From Candidatus Woesearchaeota archaeon (lineage in GTDB: Archaea > Nanoarchaeota > Nanoarchaeia > Woesearchaeales > GW2011-AR4): 12,487 nucleotides of DNA. The translations under genes were made by a program, and so were the position numbers. Shown here piece after piece: positions 6,716-12,407 of this stretch (position 1 is its first letter; each line of letters starts with the position of its first letter). Below the pieces are notes generated by a model. That model did no database searches and had not been told where the DNA came from. It saw nothing but the letters and a program-made list of their open reading frames with translations. The stretch is from positions 1 through 12,487 of the forward strand of contig JAHFQL010000027.1 in assembly GCA_023259315.1 (NCBI GenBank), in the 5' to 3' direction.

Positions 6716-7042
6716 ATAAAAATTTTAAAGGTAAAAAAAGAAGTTTATTTTATTTCTAAAAAATTTCGCTTTAACATATTTAACAACTATTAAACAGCAA
6801 TTAAAACTGCGTTTAATAGTTGTTAAAGCGAACTTTGAACCCCCGACCACCCACCCCTTAATTACTAAGATTGTCACCTCCTGTTTTAGGAAAAAACTTC
6901 GCTTATCCGACCAACGAGAACGATTCGGAGATTCCTTGAACTTTCTTTAACATAGGATAAGCGATTACGCTTCGCTCCATCCAAATTTTTTCCAACGAGA
7001 AAAGTTTGGGGCAGAAAAGGAAAGCTTTAATAAATATTCAAA
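6716..7042. other. Gene-free stretch with inverted repeats, before the VOC gene
   Basis: No credible coding frame is present. The plus strand just after the winged-helix gene is T-rich (6742-6757), a plausible archaeal terminator. It holds a 17-bp perfect inverted repeat (6779-6827), a tRNA T-arm-like 15-mer (6834-6848), a 9-bp inverted repeat (CGCTTATCC 6900-6908 with GGATAAGCG 6955-6963), and CCAACGAGAA occurring twice (6911-6920 and 6992-7001). The density of repeats suggests a scar of mobile DNA or structured RNA. Confidence 0.5.
6767..6830. repeat. Large inverted repeat with a duplicated left-arm segment
   Basis: TTTAACAACTATTAAAC (6779-6795) pairs perfectly with 6811-6827 across a 15-base loop that itself has a GCA/TGC pair. 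The right arm extended to 6830 (TGTTAAAGCG, 6821-6830) also matches CGCTTTAACA at 6767-6776. The left arm therefore equals the full 20-base right-arm complement with nine extra bases (TATTTAACA) inserted. Two alternative pairings are possible. Confidence 0.7.
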
Positions 7043-7052
7043 TTTATTTATA
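7043..7052 (+). promoter_or_regulatory. TATA box for the VOC-family gene
   Basis: TTTATTTATA is centred about 24 bases before ATG 7072, with no ribosome binding site, consistent with a leaderless message. Confidence 0.45.
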
Positions 7053-7071
7053 ATTAAATGGACTAAATACT

Positions 7072-7515
7072 ATGGCACAAATCAATCCTCACATTAACTT
7101 CAATGGAAATGCAGAAGAAGCATTTACATTTTACAAATCAGTATTTGGCGGAGAGTTTGCAATGATAGTTCGTTTCAAAGATATATCAAGCCCTGAATTT
7201 CCGGTAGCGGAAAATGAGGCAAATAAAATAATGCACATTGCTTTGCCTATTGGCAAAAATAGTTTAATGGCCAATGATGTTCCTGAAAGTATGGGTCAGG
7301 TAAATGAAAATGAAAACAGGTCTAAAATATATATTCGCGCAGAAAGCAAAGAAGAAGCAGACAAATTATTTAATGGCCTTTCAGCAGGTGGAAAAGTAGA
7401 AGTGCCTATTGGCGAGAGTCCTTGGGGCTCATCTTTTGGGATGTTTAGAGACAAATTCGGTATTGAATGGATGGTGGATTTTGACCCAAAATATAACGGA
7501 CAATTGGAGAAATAA
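7072..7515 (+). CDS. VOC superfamily protein, PhnB/glyoxalase-like
   Basis: A 147-residue protein of the vicinal-oxygen-chelate fold, in the PhnB-like group sometimes annotated as 3-demethylubiquinone methyltransferase-like. The opening PHINFNGNAEEAFTFYKSVFGG (6-27) and closing WGSSFGMFRDKFGIEWMVDF (118-137) are characteristic. H7, H55 and E132 are placed as the possible metal-binding triad. The substrate is unknown; this group is mostly uncharacterised. It is followed after four bases by the remains of an AHSA1/SRPBCC gene, a partner I recall beside this type of gene in bacteria. The pair therefore looks like a bacterial two-gene cassette acquired and then decayed at its second gene. Confidence 0.88.
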   Translation: MAQINPHINFNGNAEEAFTFYKSVFGGEFAMIVRFKDISSPEFPVAENEANKIMHIALPIGKNSLMANDVPESMGQVNENENRSKIYIRAESKEEADKLFNGLSAGGKVEVPIGESPWGSSFGMFRDKFGIEWMVDFDPKYNGQLEK

Positions 7516-7519
7516 AAAT

Positions 7520-7641
7520 ATGGCCGATACACTATTCAACGTAGAAGTAACTCGCATCTTCAACGCACCAGTTGAACATGTTTGGAAGGCGTGGAGCAAT
7601 GCCTGGATAAAATGGCGGAAGCCTTGAAAAGGCAGGCATGA
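7520..7641 (+). pseudogene. AHSA1/SRPBCC-domain gene remnant with internal deletion
   Basis: ATG 7520 opens with an N-terminus typical of the AHSA1 (Bet v1-like, START-fold) family: NVEVTRIFNAPVEHVWKAWS. In that frame a TGA follows at 7625-7627, giving only 35 codons against roughly 140-160 for the family. Shifting frame at about 7594 recovers what looks like the family's C-terminus, EQCLDKMAEALKRQA, ending at TGA 7639-7641. The simplest reading is that a deletion of some 100 or more codons joined the two ends out of frame. No function is expected. Confidence 0.75.
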
Positions 7642-7730
7642 CAATTTGCCGCCGAAGAAAAACAGCACCCAACCTTTCAGTCCTTCGGACATTTACCCTG
7701 CTTCGCAGAAATATACGAAAAAAGAGAAAG

Positions 7731-7739
7731 ATATTTATA
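7731..7739 (+). promoter_or_regulatory. TATA box for the 50-residue antitoxin-like gene
   Basis: ATATTTATA is centred about 28 bases before ATG 7763. This favours a 50-codon gene over an upstream in-frame ATG at 7646, whose extra 39 codons overlie AHSA1 debris. Confidence 0.5.
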
Positions 7740-7762
7740 CTAAAAAGCCAATTTTACCTATT

Positions 7763-7915
7763 ATGGAAACAATAACTCTGCCAAGATCAGAACTTGAACA
7801 GTTACATAAAGAACTTGAAACATTAAGGAATTCCGGCTTATACAAAAGACTATTGGAATTTGAAAAAAATATTTCCGAAGGAAAAAGATTTACAAGAGCA
7901 GATTTAGGATTTTAA
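7763..7915 (+). CDS. Putative small antitoxin
   Basis: A 50-residue protein, METITLPRSELEQLHKE to RFTRADLGF. A short initial strand and then a long charged helix, with a basic end (KRLLEFEKNISEGKRFTR), match the small antitoxins that partner RelE/ParE-like toxins in archaea. Its last 12 bases overlap the 3' end of the RelE-like gene on the other strand. Start chosen from TATA spacing. The antitoxin assignment is from length, composition and neighbourhood; no DNA-binding domain is obvious. It could instead be a solitary antitoxin left after loss of a tandem toxin. Confidence 0.6.
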   Translation: METITLPRSELEQLHKELETLRNSGLYKRLLEFEKNISEGKRFTRADLGF

Positions 7916-8227
7916 ACTGCTGACTTTCTGTTTTAATTTTTTTATGGTTGTCTCTTGCTTTTCTGGACTTGTCTTCATTTCAAATTCAAAAACATAAATC
8001 TCATTTGTTGATTTATTATGCTTATAATACAATCTTATAGGCGGATGCTTGATCTTAACTTCATAAAGGGAGAGCTGAGAATCAAGAAGTTCCCCAGCAT
8101 CAGGACCAGATAACTCCAGTTTATCCAGCATCTTTGTAAGAATTTCTTTAATATGCTGATTTTTGGCAGCTTTCTTAAGCTGTTTTGTTATTACATCATC
8201 AAAAACAAGATTATAATCTGCCCCCAT
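7904..8227 (-). CDS. RelE/ParE-like toxin
   Basis: A 107-residue basic protein of the RelE/ParE fold. Two N-terminal helices (FDDVITKQLKKAAKNQHIKEILTKML) are followed by strands in SLYEVKIKHPPIRLYYKHN and EIYVFEFEMKT, and a Lys-rich C-terminal helix. The LYEVKI...IRLYY pattern is characteristic. RelE-type members cleave mRNA on the ribosome; ParE-type members inhibit gyrase; I cannot decide between them here. It is convergent with the 50-codon gene (12-bp overlap) rather than in tandem with an antitoxin, which is unusual. No antitoxin lies upstream on its own strand. Confidence 0.8.
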   Translation of the reverse strand: MGADYNLVFDDVITKQLKKAAKNQHIKEILTKMLDKLELSGPDAGELLDSQLSLYEVKIKHPPIRLYYKHNKSTNEIYVFEFEMKTSPEKQETTIKKLKQKVSSLKS

Positions 8228-8359
8228 ACAAGAAAATATATTGAAGTTCTATTTAAAGATAACGACTACGACCGATTCCCACCTAACTCTAGTCTGCTAT
8301 CGCAGAAATACATTGACGAATTTATAACAAAAAACTACGGCGGCAGAATAATTTTTTGA
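8225..8359 (+). pseudogene. Possible 3' remnant of a plus-strand gene
   Basis: The plus frame ending at TGA 8357 reads KYIEVLFKDNDYDRF then QKYIDEFITKNYGGRIIF, which looks like a real protein C-terminus rather than antisense noise, with GC-richer codons (GAC, TAC, CGA, TTC). The 5' part runs antisense into the RelE-like gene, so any original gene was cut there. I do not recognise the family firmly; a nucleotidyltransferase tail is a guess. Confidence 0.3.
8249..8258 (-). promoter_or_regulatory. TATA box for the RelE-like gene
   Basis: The minus strand reads CTTTAAATAG, centred about 26 bases before ATG 8227. It differs by one base from the vapB box at 1911-1920 and indicates that the toxin-like gene has its own leaderless promoter. 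Confidence 0.5.
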
Positions 8360-8428
8360 GACGAAAAACCTCGTCGTTCGGCTTTGCCTCACTCCGACCA
8401 CGCTGCGCTCTCGCTTCGCTCGGGTCGG
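8360..8428. repeat. GC-rich hairpin cluster downstream of pyrK
   Basis: GACGA/TCGTC (8360-8364 with 8371-8375) forms a short hairpin. CCGACC (8394-8399) pairs with GGTCGG (8423-8428) around a GC-rich loop. The local GC content is far above the surroundings. Lying just past the pyrK stop, it could terminate the pyrD-pyrK transcript, or be a REP-like repeat element. Confidence 0.45.
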
Positions 8429-8448
8429 CAAACAAGAATTTCTATAAG

Positions 8449-9276
8449 TTATACGCAATTTTTTCGGGGCACTTCATGATATTCCTTCAAGCTTACTTTC
8501 CTTCCGCTTTTTAACCTCGCAAATTTTCCGAATTCGGAAAATTTACGTAGTTGCGTTGAATTAAAAATCGGGCCGTCAACGCAGACTATCTTGTCGTCTA
8601 TCATGCACTTTCCGCAGATTCCAAAGCCGCATGCCATGTACCTTTCAAGGGCTGCTTCGCATTCAACTTTATGCTTATTGCATATATCGAAAACTTTTTT
8701 CATCATTATTTCTGGACCGCAAGTGTAAACAATCTTGATTTTATTATTCTTACCCAATAATTCATTTAAAACGTCTGTTGTGAAACCTTTTCTTCCGAAA
8801 CTTCCGTCGTCAGTTGTTATCATCAAGTTTTTATTTTTGTATCTCTTTAAATAAATCAAATGCTCCCTGCTTTTTGCGCCATAGATTACAATCGGGTTTC
8901 TTAAAGAATCTATTAAATTTGAGACAGAAGCAATTCCAACTCCACCTGCCACAACGCAGGAATTGCTTTTAACAGAAAAATAATTTCCATATGGGCCCCT
9001 GATGCCGAGCCTGCCGCCTTTTTTTATATTTTCAAGCGCATTTGTAAACTTGCCTATCGTTTGTGATGTGAAAGCAAACTCATTTTTGTTATGGTATGAC
9101 ACGGCCATCGGCTTTTCGTCAAAGCCTGGAAGCCAAACCATGAGGAACTGGCCTGGCTTGCATTCCAAATGATGCCTAAAAAAAAATGAAGTTATCCCTT
9201 TTCCTTCATTTACTACATCAGACACTTCCAGAATTTTTGGGATTTCGGTGCGGCAGCAATTATTTTTTTTGTTCAT
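8449..9276 (-). CDS. pyrK: Dihydroorotate dehydrogenase electron-transfer subunit (PyrK)
   Basis: The iron-sulfur flavoprotein that passes electrons from PyrD to NAD+ in class 1B dihydroorotate dehydrogenase. Its 275 residues show a ferredoxin-reductase layout: an FAD-binding barrel (KPMAVS at 55-60 in place of the usual Arg-x-x-Ser type motif, and GPYG at 94-97), an NAD-binding half with AGGVGIA (110-116) and CGPEIM (186-191), and a [2Fe-2S] site at C216, C221, C224 and C232. The Lys in place of Arg in the FAD motif is a small oddity. The start overlaps the methyltransferase stop as ATGA, so it is translated as the third gene of the pyrD operon. Present together with PyrD, this points to NAD-linked oxidation rather than quinone-linked. 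Confidence 0.92.
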   Translation of the reverse strand: MNKKNNCCRTEIPKILEVSDVVNEGKGITSFFFRHHLECKPGQFLMVWLPGFDEKPMAVSYHNKNEFAFTSQTIGKFTNALENIKKGGRLGIRGPYGNYFSVKSNSCVVAGGVGIASVSNLIDSLRNPIVIYGAKSREHLIYLKRYKNKNLMITTDDGSFGRKGFTTDVLNELLGKNNKIKIVYTCGPEIMMKKVFDICNKHKVECEAALERYMACGFGICGKCMIDDKIVCVDGPIFNSTQLRKFSEFGKFARLKSGRKVSLKEYHEVPRKNCV

Positions 9277-9887
9277 TTTTTGTTTTCCGCGAGCACAAAA
9301 TATTGTTTTTCTCCACCCAGTTTTAGAACTTTATTCCACAATATCTTAAATCCCGAATTCTTGATTATACCAGACGTCTTTTTTGGGTTATAGTGGCTCC
9401 AGAACATTTTTACTCCCAGATAATCTTCTGCGTATCCTTCCCAGTTATCAGAACCGCTTGCATTAACCAGCATAATCCCTTTTGATTTAATGATTCTATG
9501 AAGACTTTTATATATTTTTGAATGTTTTTCACGTGGAACATGTATAATGGCATAAAATGAAACTGCGCCGTCAAAAGAATCAGGTTTAAATCTCAATTTA
9601 GTCATATCCATTTTGATGAATTTTGCTTGCGGCACATTTTTTCTTGCAAGATTTAACATTCCGTCTGCAAAATCCACGCCAGTAACTTTATATCCATTAT
9701 TTGCAAGAAATTTTACAATTGGAACTCCTGCGCCACACCCTAAATCTAAAATTTTAGAATTTTCCTGAATATATCTAATAAACATTGATATTAATTTTTT
9801 ATTTGGATATTTGCCTCGTTGTTTGTGATACTTTAAAGCAATTTTCGAATATCCTTTTTTAACAACTTGTGATTTTTCTTTTTCCAT
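9273..9887 (-). CDS. Class I SAM-dependent methyltransferase, substrate unknown
   Basis: A 204-residue Rossmann-fold methyltransferase. Motif I is ILDLGCGAG (46-54), motif II is VTGVDFADGML (68-78), the post-II acidic residue is in IKMDMTKLRF (91-100), and FYAIIHVPRE (111-120) corresponds to motif IV. The family is of the UbiE/small-molecule type; the substrate cannot be told from sequence. It sits between pyrD (one-base gap, TAAAATG) and pyrK (four-base overlap), so its translation is locked to the two subunits of one enzyme. I am not aware of a methyl transfer in UMP synthesis, so it is either a passenger or a modifier of a pathway component or of tRNA/nucleotide. Confidence 0.88.
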   Translation of the reverse strand: MEKEKSQVVKKGYSKIALKYHKQRGKYPNKKLISMFIRYIQENSKILDLGCGAGVPIVKFLANNGYKVTGVDFADGMLNLARKNVPQAKFIKMDMTKLRFKPDSFDGAVSFYAIIHVPREKHSKIYKSLHRIIKSKGIMLVNASGSDNWEGYAEDYLGVKMFWSHYNPKKTSGIIKNSGFKILWNKVLKLGGEKQYFVLAENKK

Positions 9888-9888
9888 T

Positions 9889-10791
9889 TTATTTATGTAC
9901 GCATCCCCTTAGCTCATCCAAATTTTTAACTTTGTTTTTCCTCATCCATTCTTCCATTTCGTCACAGACTTTTTTGAAAATATTTATTCCTCTATAGTAA
10001 ATTCCTGTGCCGATTCCAACGGCGGTTGCGCCGGCCATTATCATTTCAATTGCATCTTTGCCATAAGTTATGCCGCCAGTTCCGATTATCGGGATTTTTA
10101 CAGTCTCATATATTTCAAATACGCATCTTACAGCAATTGGCTTTAATGCAGGACCAGAAACACCACCAACTTTATTGGCTAGAATCGGTTTTCGCGCATC
10201 AATATCTATTGCCATTCCGGTTGCCGTGTTAATTGCAGTTATTGCATTTGCACCAGATTTTTCTGCGGCATGCGCAATCTCCTTTACGTCATAAACATTG
10301 GGACTTAATTTGATTGAAACTGGGATTTTGCCTGCATTTTGTTTTACAATATACGTTACTTTTGCAGTCAATTCGGGGTCTGCATAATATGGCTTGCCGT
10401 AATCCAAATGCGGGCATGAGATATCGACTTCAATCATTGCAGGCTTTAGAGAAGCCATTTTTCTTGCAACTTCACCGAACTGTTCTATTTTATACCCATA
10501 AATGCTGCCTATCACTGGAACACTCAAATTATCCAACCTTACAAAATCCTTCATTGCAGAATCTATGCCCTGGCCAGGCAATCCGACTGCATTCAGAAAA
10601 ACATCATCATAGCCAAACATTGTTGGATTTGAATTTCCAAATCTTTCTTCATGGCACAATGATTTAAGAGTAACTGCGCCTGCGCCTGATTTTCCAATTC
10701 TATTCACAGATTCTTTTGACACACCAAGAATTCCGGAAGCAAGAATTGTGGGATTTTTGAGTTTTATATTGCAGAGGTTTGTTTGCAGCAT
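9889..10791 (-). CDS. pyrD: Dihydroorotate dehydrogenase, class 1B catalytic subunit (PyrD)
   Basis: This FMN enzyme oxidises dihydroorotate to orotate. Its 300 residues have the usual class 1 barrel. C126 in VDISCPH is the catalytic base that marks class 1 rather than the Ser of class 2. Substrate and FMN contacts include K43 (VTLKSL), N67 in NAVGLPG, K161, N188 (AINTATG), GGVSGPA (209-215) and GTGGI (237-241). The pyrK gene two positions downstream confirms class 1B. The enzyme has no N-terminal membrane segment, so it is soluble. The gene starts a three-gene operon; the preceding 123-bp gap from pyrI contains hairpins and a weak TATA-like run (10807-10815). Confidence 0.94.
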   Translation of the reverse strand: MLQTNLCNIKLKNPTILASGILGVSKESVNRIGKSGAGAVTLKSLCHEERFGNSNPTMFGYDDVFLNAVGLPGQGIDSAMKDFVRLDNLSVPVIGSIYGYKIEQFGEVARKMASLKPAMIEVDISCPHLDYGKPYYADPELTAKVTYIVKQNAGKIPVSIKLSPNVYDVKEIAHAAEKSGANAITAINTATGMAIDIDARKPILANKVGGVSGPALKPIAVRCVFEIYETVKIPIIGTGGITYGKDAIEMIMAGATAVGIGTGIYYRGINIFKKVCDEMEEWMRKNKVKNLDELRGCVHK

Positions 10792-10806
10792 TTTTATTTT
10801 TAAGGT

Positions 10807-10815
10807 TTTTATATT
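10807..10815 (-). promoter_or_regulatory. Weak candidate TATA box for pyrD
   Basis: The minus strand reads ATATAAAAA about 20-24 bases ahead of ATG 10791. It is less clear than other promoters here, and read-through from pyrB-pyrI is possible. Confidence 0.3.
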
Positions 10816-10836
10816 GTAAGATTAAAATTTTCAATT

Positions 10837-10878
10837 CGCCTGCGGCGCATTTTACTGCTCGCTGGCACCCTACCCAGC
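10837..10878. repeat. GC-rich double hairpin between pyrI and pyrD
   Basis: CGCC/GGCG with a 3-base loop (10837-10847) and GCTGG/CCAGC (10861-10865 with 10874-10878) form two short hairpins in an otherwise AT-rich gap. On the minus strand they follow the pyrI stop, with a T-rich run 3', so they may end the pyrBI transcript. They may also be a member of an interspersed repeat family; the local GC jump resembles that at 8360-8428. Confidence 0.4.
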
Positions 10879-10914
10879 TCGCCAATAGATGAATATTCTA
10901 AATTAATTTTACCA

Positions 10915-11451
10915 TTATATTATCTCAATGTCTTCCTTGCCCATGCTTCTCTCGCAATAATGGCATTTTATTTTGAGTGGGTCTTTCTTGACGACATAAA
11001 ATTTTGTATTAACCTGCTCGTTGTTTGTTATGCAGACCGGATTCGAGCACTTGACAACATTATCTATTACATCTGGAGATTTGACTTTTATCTTTTCCCT
11101 GACATCATAATTCTTTATTATGTTTACGGTTGCATCAGGCGCAACAATTGCTATCTTGTTGACTTCCTCCTGGGTCAGGCTTTTCCCCCCTAGTTTTACA
11201 ATTCCTTTTTTTCCTATGCTCTTGCTCTGTAAATTTGTTGCGATGGACACAATTCCTTTATGGTTTTCCAGATTAAGTATCTCAGCAACCTTGAACGTTG
11301 CGTCTGTGGGAATGTGGTCTATTACAGTGCCTTCATCTATAGCGCTTATTTTCAGCTCCTTTTTTATCTCCTGTTTTGGAGCATTCGGGTTAATTTTTTT
11401 GGCCCTTATTTTTTCCTTGCTTTTTGATTTTCTTATATTCTTCCTTGCCAT
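10915..11451 (-). CDS. pyrI: Aspartate carbamoyltransferase regulatory chain (PyrI)
   Basis: The nucleotide-binding and zinc-containing regulatory partner of PyrB, which transmits CTP/UTP inhibition and ATP activation. Its 178 residues include an N-terminal allosteric domain (GTVIDHIPTDATFKVAEIL, 41-59) and a C-terminal zinc domain with the four cysteines C135, C140, C163 and C166 (CSNPVC and CHYC). The first 32 or so residues form a Lys/Arg-rich extension (MARKNIRKSKSKEKIRAKK) not found in the usual roughly 150-residue chains; no later Met allows a shorter form. The ATG follows the pyrB stop by one base (TAAAATG), so PyrB and PyrI are made in coupled fashion, as fits an oligomer. Separate PyrI chains are typical of archaea and enteric bacteria. 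Confidence 0.94.
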   Translation of the reverse strand: MARKNIRKSKSKEKIRAKKINPNAPKQEIKKELKISAIDEGTVIDHIPTDATFKVAEILNLENHKGIVSIATNLQSKSIGKKGIVKLGGKSLTQEEVNKIAIVAPDATVNIIKNYDVREKIKVKSPDVIDNVVKCSNPVCITNNEQVNTKFYVVKKDPLKIKCHYCERSMGKEDIEII

Positions 11452-11452
11452 T

Positions 11453-12370
11453 TTATTTTACCTTGCCCAACGCCAAGGCAAGCAGCGCTTTTCTGACCGG
11501 GATTCCATTGGCTGCCTGCTCGAAATAAGCTGCGTGAGGGGTCTTGTCAACGCTTTTATCTATCTCCCCGACTCTTGGCAGCGGGTGCATTATTTTTAAG
11601 TCTTTTTTCACATTTTGCAAAAATGAGTCATCAATCTTGTACAGGTCCTTGAATTTTTCATATTCCAAAGGATCTGGAAATCTCTCTTTCTGTATTCTCG
11701 TGACATACAAAATATCGAGCTCCTTATTGAATCTTGCAAGGTCGGAAGTTTTGTAATATTTCACTTTTTTCTGGAAAAGCTCGTCAAGATAAACCTCTGG
11801 CATTTGCAAATCTTCAGGCGCTATGAAATAGAAAGTCGGATTGAAATGCGACAGGGCAATTACAAGGGAATGCACCGTCCTTCCGTATTTTAAATCGCCA
11901 ACAAAGCCAACATGAAGGTCATCAAGCTTGCCCTTGATTTTTTGTATTGTGTATAAATCAAGTATTGTTTGGGTTGGGTGCTGGTTTGAGCCATCACCGC
12001 CATTGATGACTGGGATAGATGCTGCTTCTGCAGCAAGCCTTGCAGAGCCTTCTAGAGGGTGCCTTATCACAATAACATCCGCATATTTTTCTATCATTTT
12101 TACGGTATCCCATAAGGACTCGCCTTTTTCTATAGATGTGACGTTTGCTGTCGAGAATCCTATAACTTCTCCTGCAAGCTGTTCCATGGCAGAGATAAAA
12201 CTAAGCCTTGTCCTTGTTGATGGCTCAAAGAATAAAGCTGCCAAAATCTTTCCTTTAAGCAGGTTGTTTTTCGGCTTTTGTTCGACTTGCCTCACAACCT
12301 TAAGCATATACAAAAGCTCTTCCTTTGAGAAATCATAGATTGAGATTACATCTTTGCTTTTGAAGTCCAT
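11453..12370 (-). CDS. pyrB: Aspartate carbamoyltransferase catalytic chain (PyrB)
   Basis: This enzyme condenses carbamoyl phosphate and aspartate, the committed step. Starting at ATG 12370 gives 305 residues, the family's normal length. Carbamoyl phosphate contacts are FEPSTRTR (48-55), a later Ser/Lys in SIEKGES (79-85) and IRHP (102-105); aspartate-side motifs are GDGSNQHPTQT (125-135) and HPLPRVGEI near 264-272. An in-frame ATG at 12427 would add 19 residues, but the TATA box at 12399-12407 lies inside that extension, so it is rejected. The gene heads pyrBI and probably all downstream pyr expression in this block. The neighbour upstream is not visible. Confidence 0.94.
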   Translation of the reverse strand: MDFKSKDVISIYDFSKEELLYMLKVVRQVEQKPKNNLLKGKILAALFFEPSTRTRLSFISAMEQLAGEVIGFSTANVTSIEKGESLWDTVKMIEKYADVIVIRHPLEGSARLAAEAASIPVINGGDGSNQHPTQTILDLYTIQKIKGKLDDLHVGFVGDLKYGRTVHSLVIALSHFNPTFYFIAPEDLQMPEVYLDELFQKKVKYYKTSDLARFNKELDILYVTRIQKERFPDPLEYEKFKDLYKIDDSFLQNVKKDLKIMHPLPRVGEIDKSVDKTPHAAYFEQAANGIPVRKALLALALGKVK

Positions 12371-12398
12371 GCTAAAAAAAGGAATGAGTAAGTTATGG

Positions 12399-12407
12399 TA
12401 TATAAAG
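12399..12407 (-). promoter_or_regulatory. TATA box for pyrB-pyrI
   Basis: The minus strand reads CTTTATATA, centred about 33 bases before ATG 12370, leaving a leader of only a few bases. Two copies of AGTATAC upstream (12419-12425 and 12458-12464) might be operator half-sites; this is weak. On the plus strand an ATG at 12475 with AGGTG before it may start a divergent gene, but only a few codons are visible. Confidence 0.5.

Noticed and set aside
6834..6964. A full tRNA gene on the minus strand
   Set aside because: No acceptor, D or anticodon stem can be built, and the T-stem lacks its pairing half.
6900..7001. CRISPR-like array from repeated CCAACGAGAA
   Set aside because: There are only two copies, 10 bases long, with no regular spacers.
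7646..7762. 39-codon N-terminal extension of the antitoxin-like gene
   Set aside because: The extension overlies debris of the AHSA1 remnant, and TATA spacing favours ATG 7763.
10700..10885. 61-codon minus-strand frame overlapping the pyrD start and the hairpin gap
   Set aside because: It is out of frame with pyrD and translates hairpin sequence into Cys/Lys-rich residues without a recognisable motif.
11120..11599. 159-codon plus-strand frame
   Set aside because: It is antisense to pyrI and the pyrB 3' end, both certain genes; its hydrophobic Phe/Ser/Leu-rich product is typical of a shadow.
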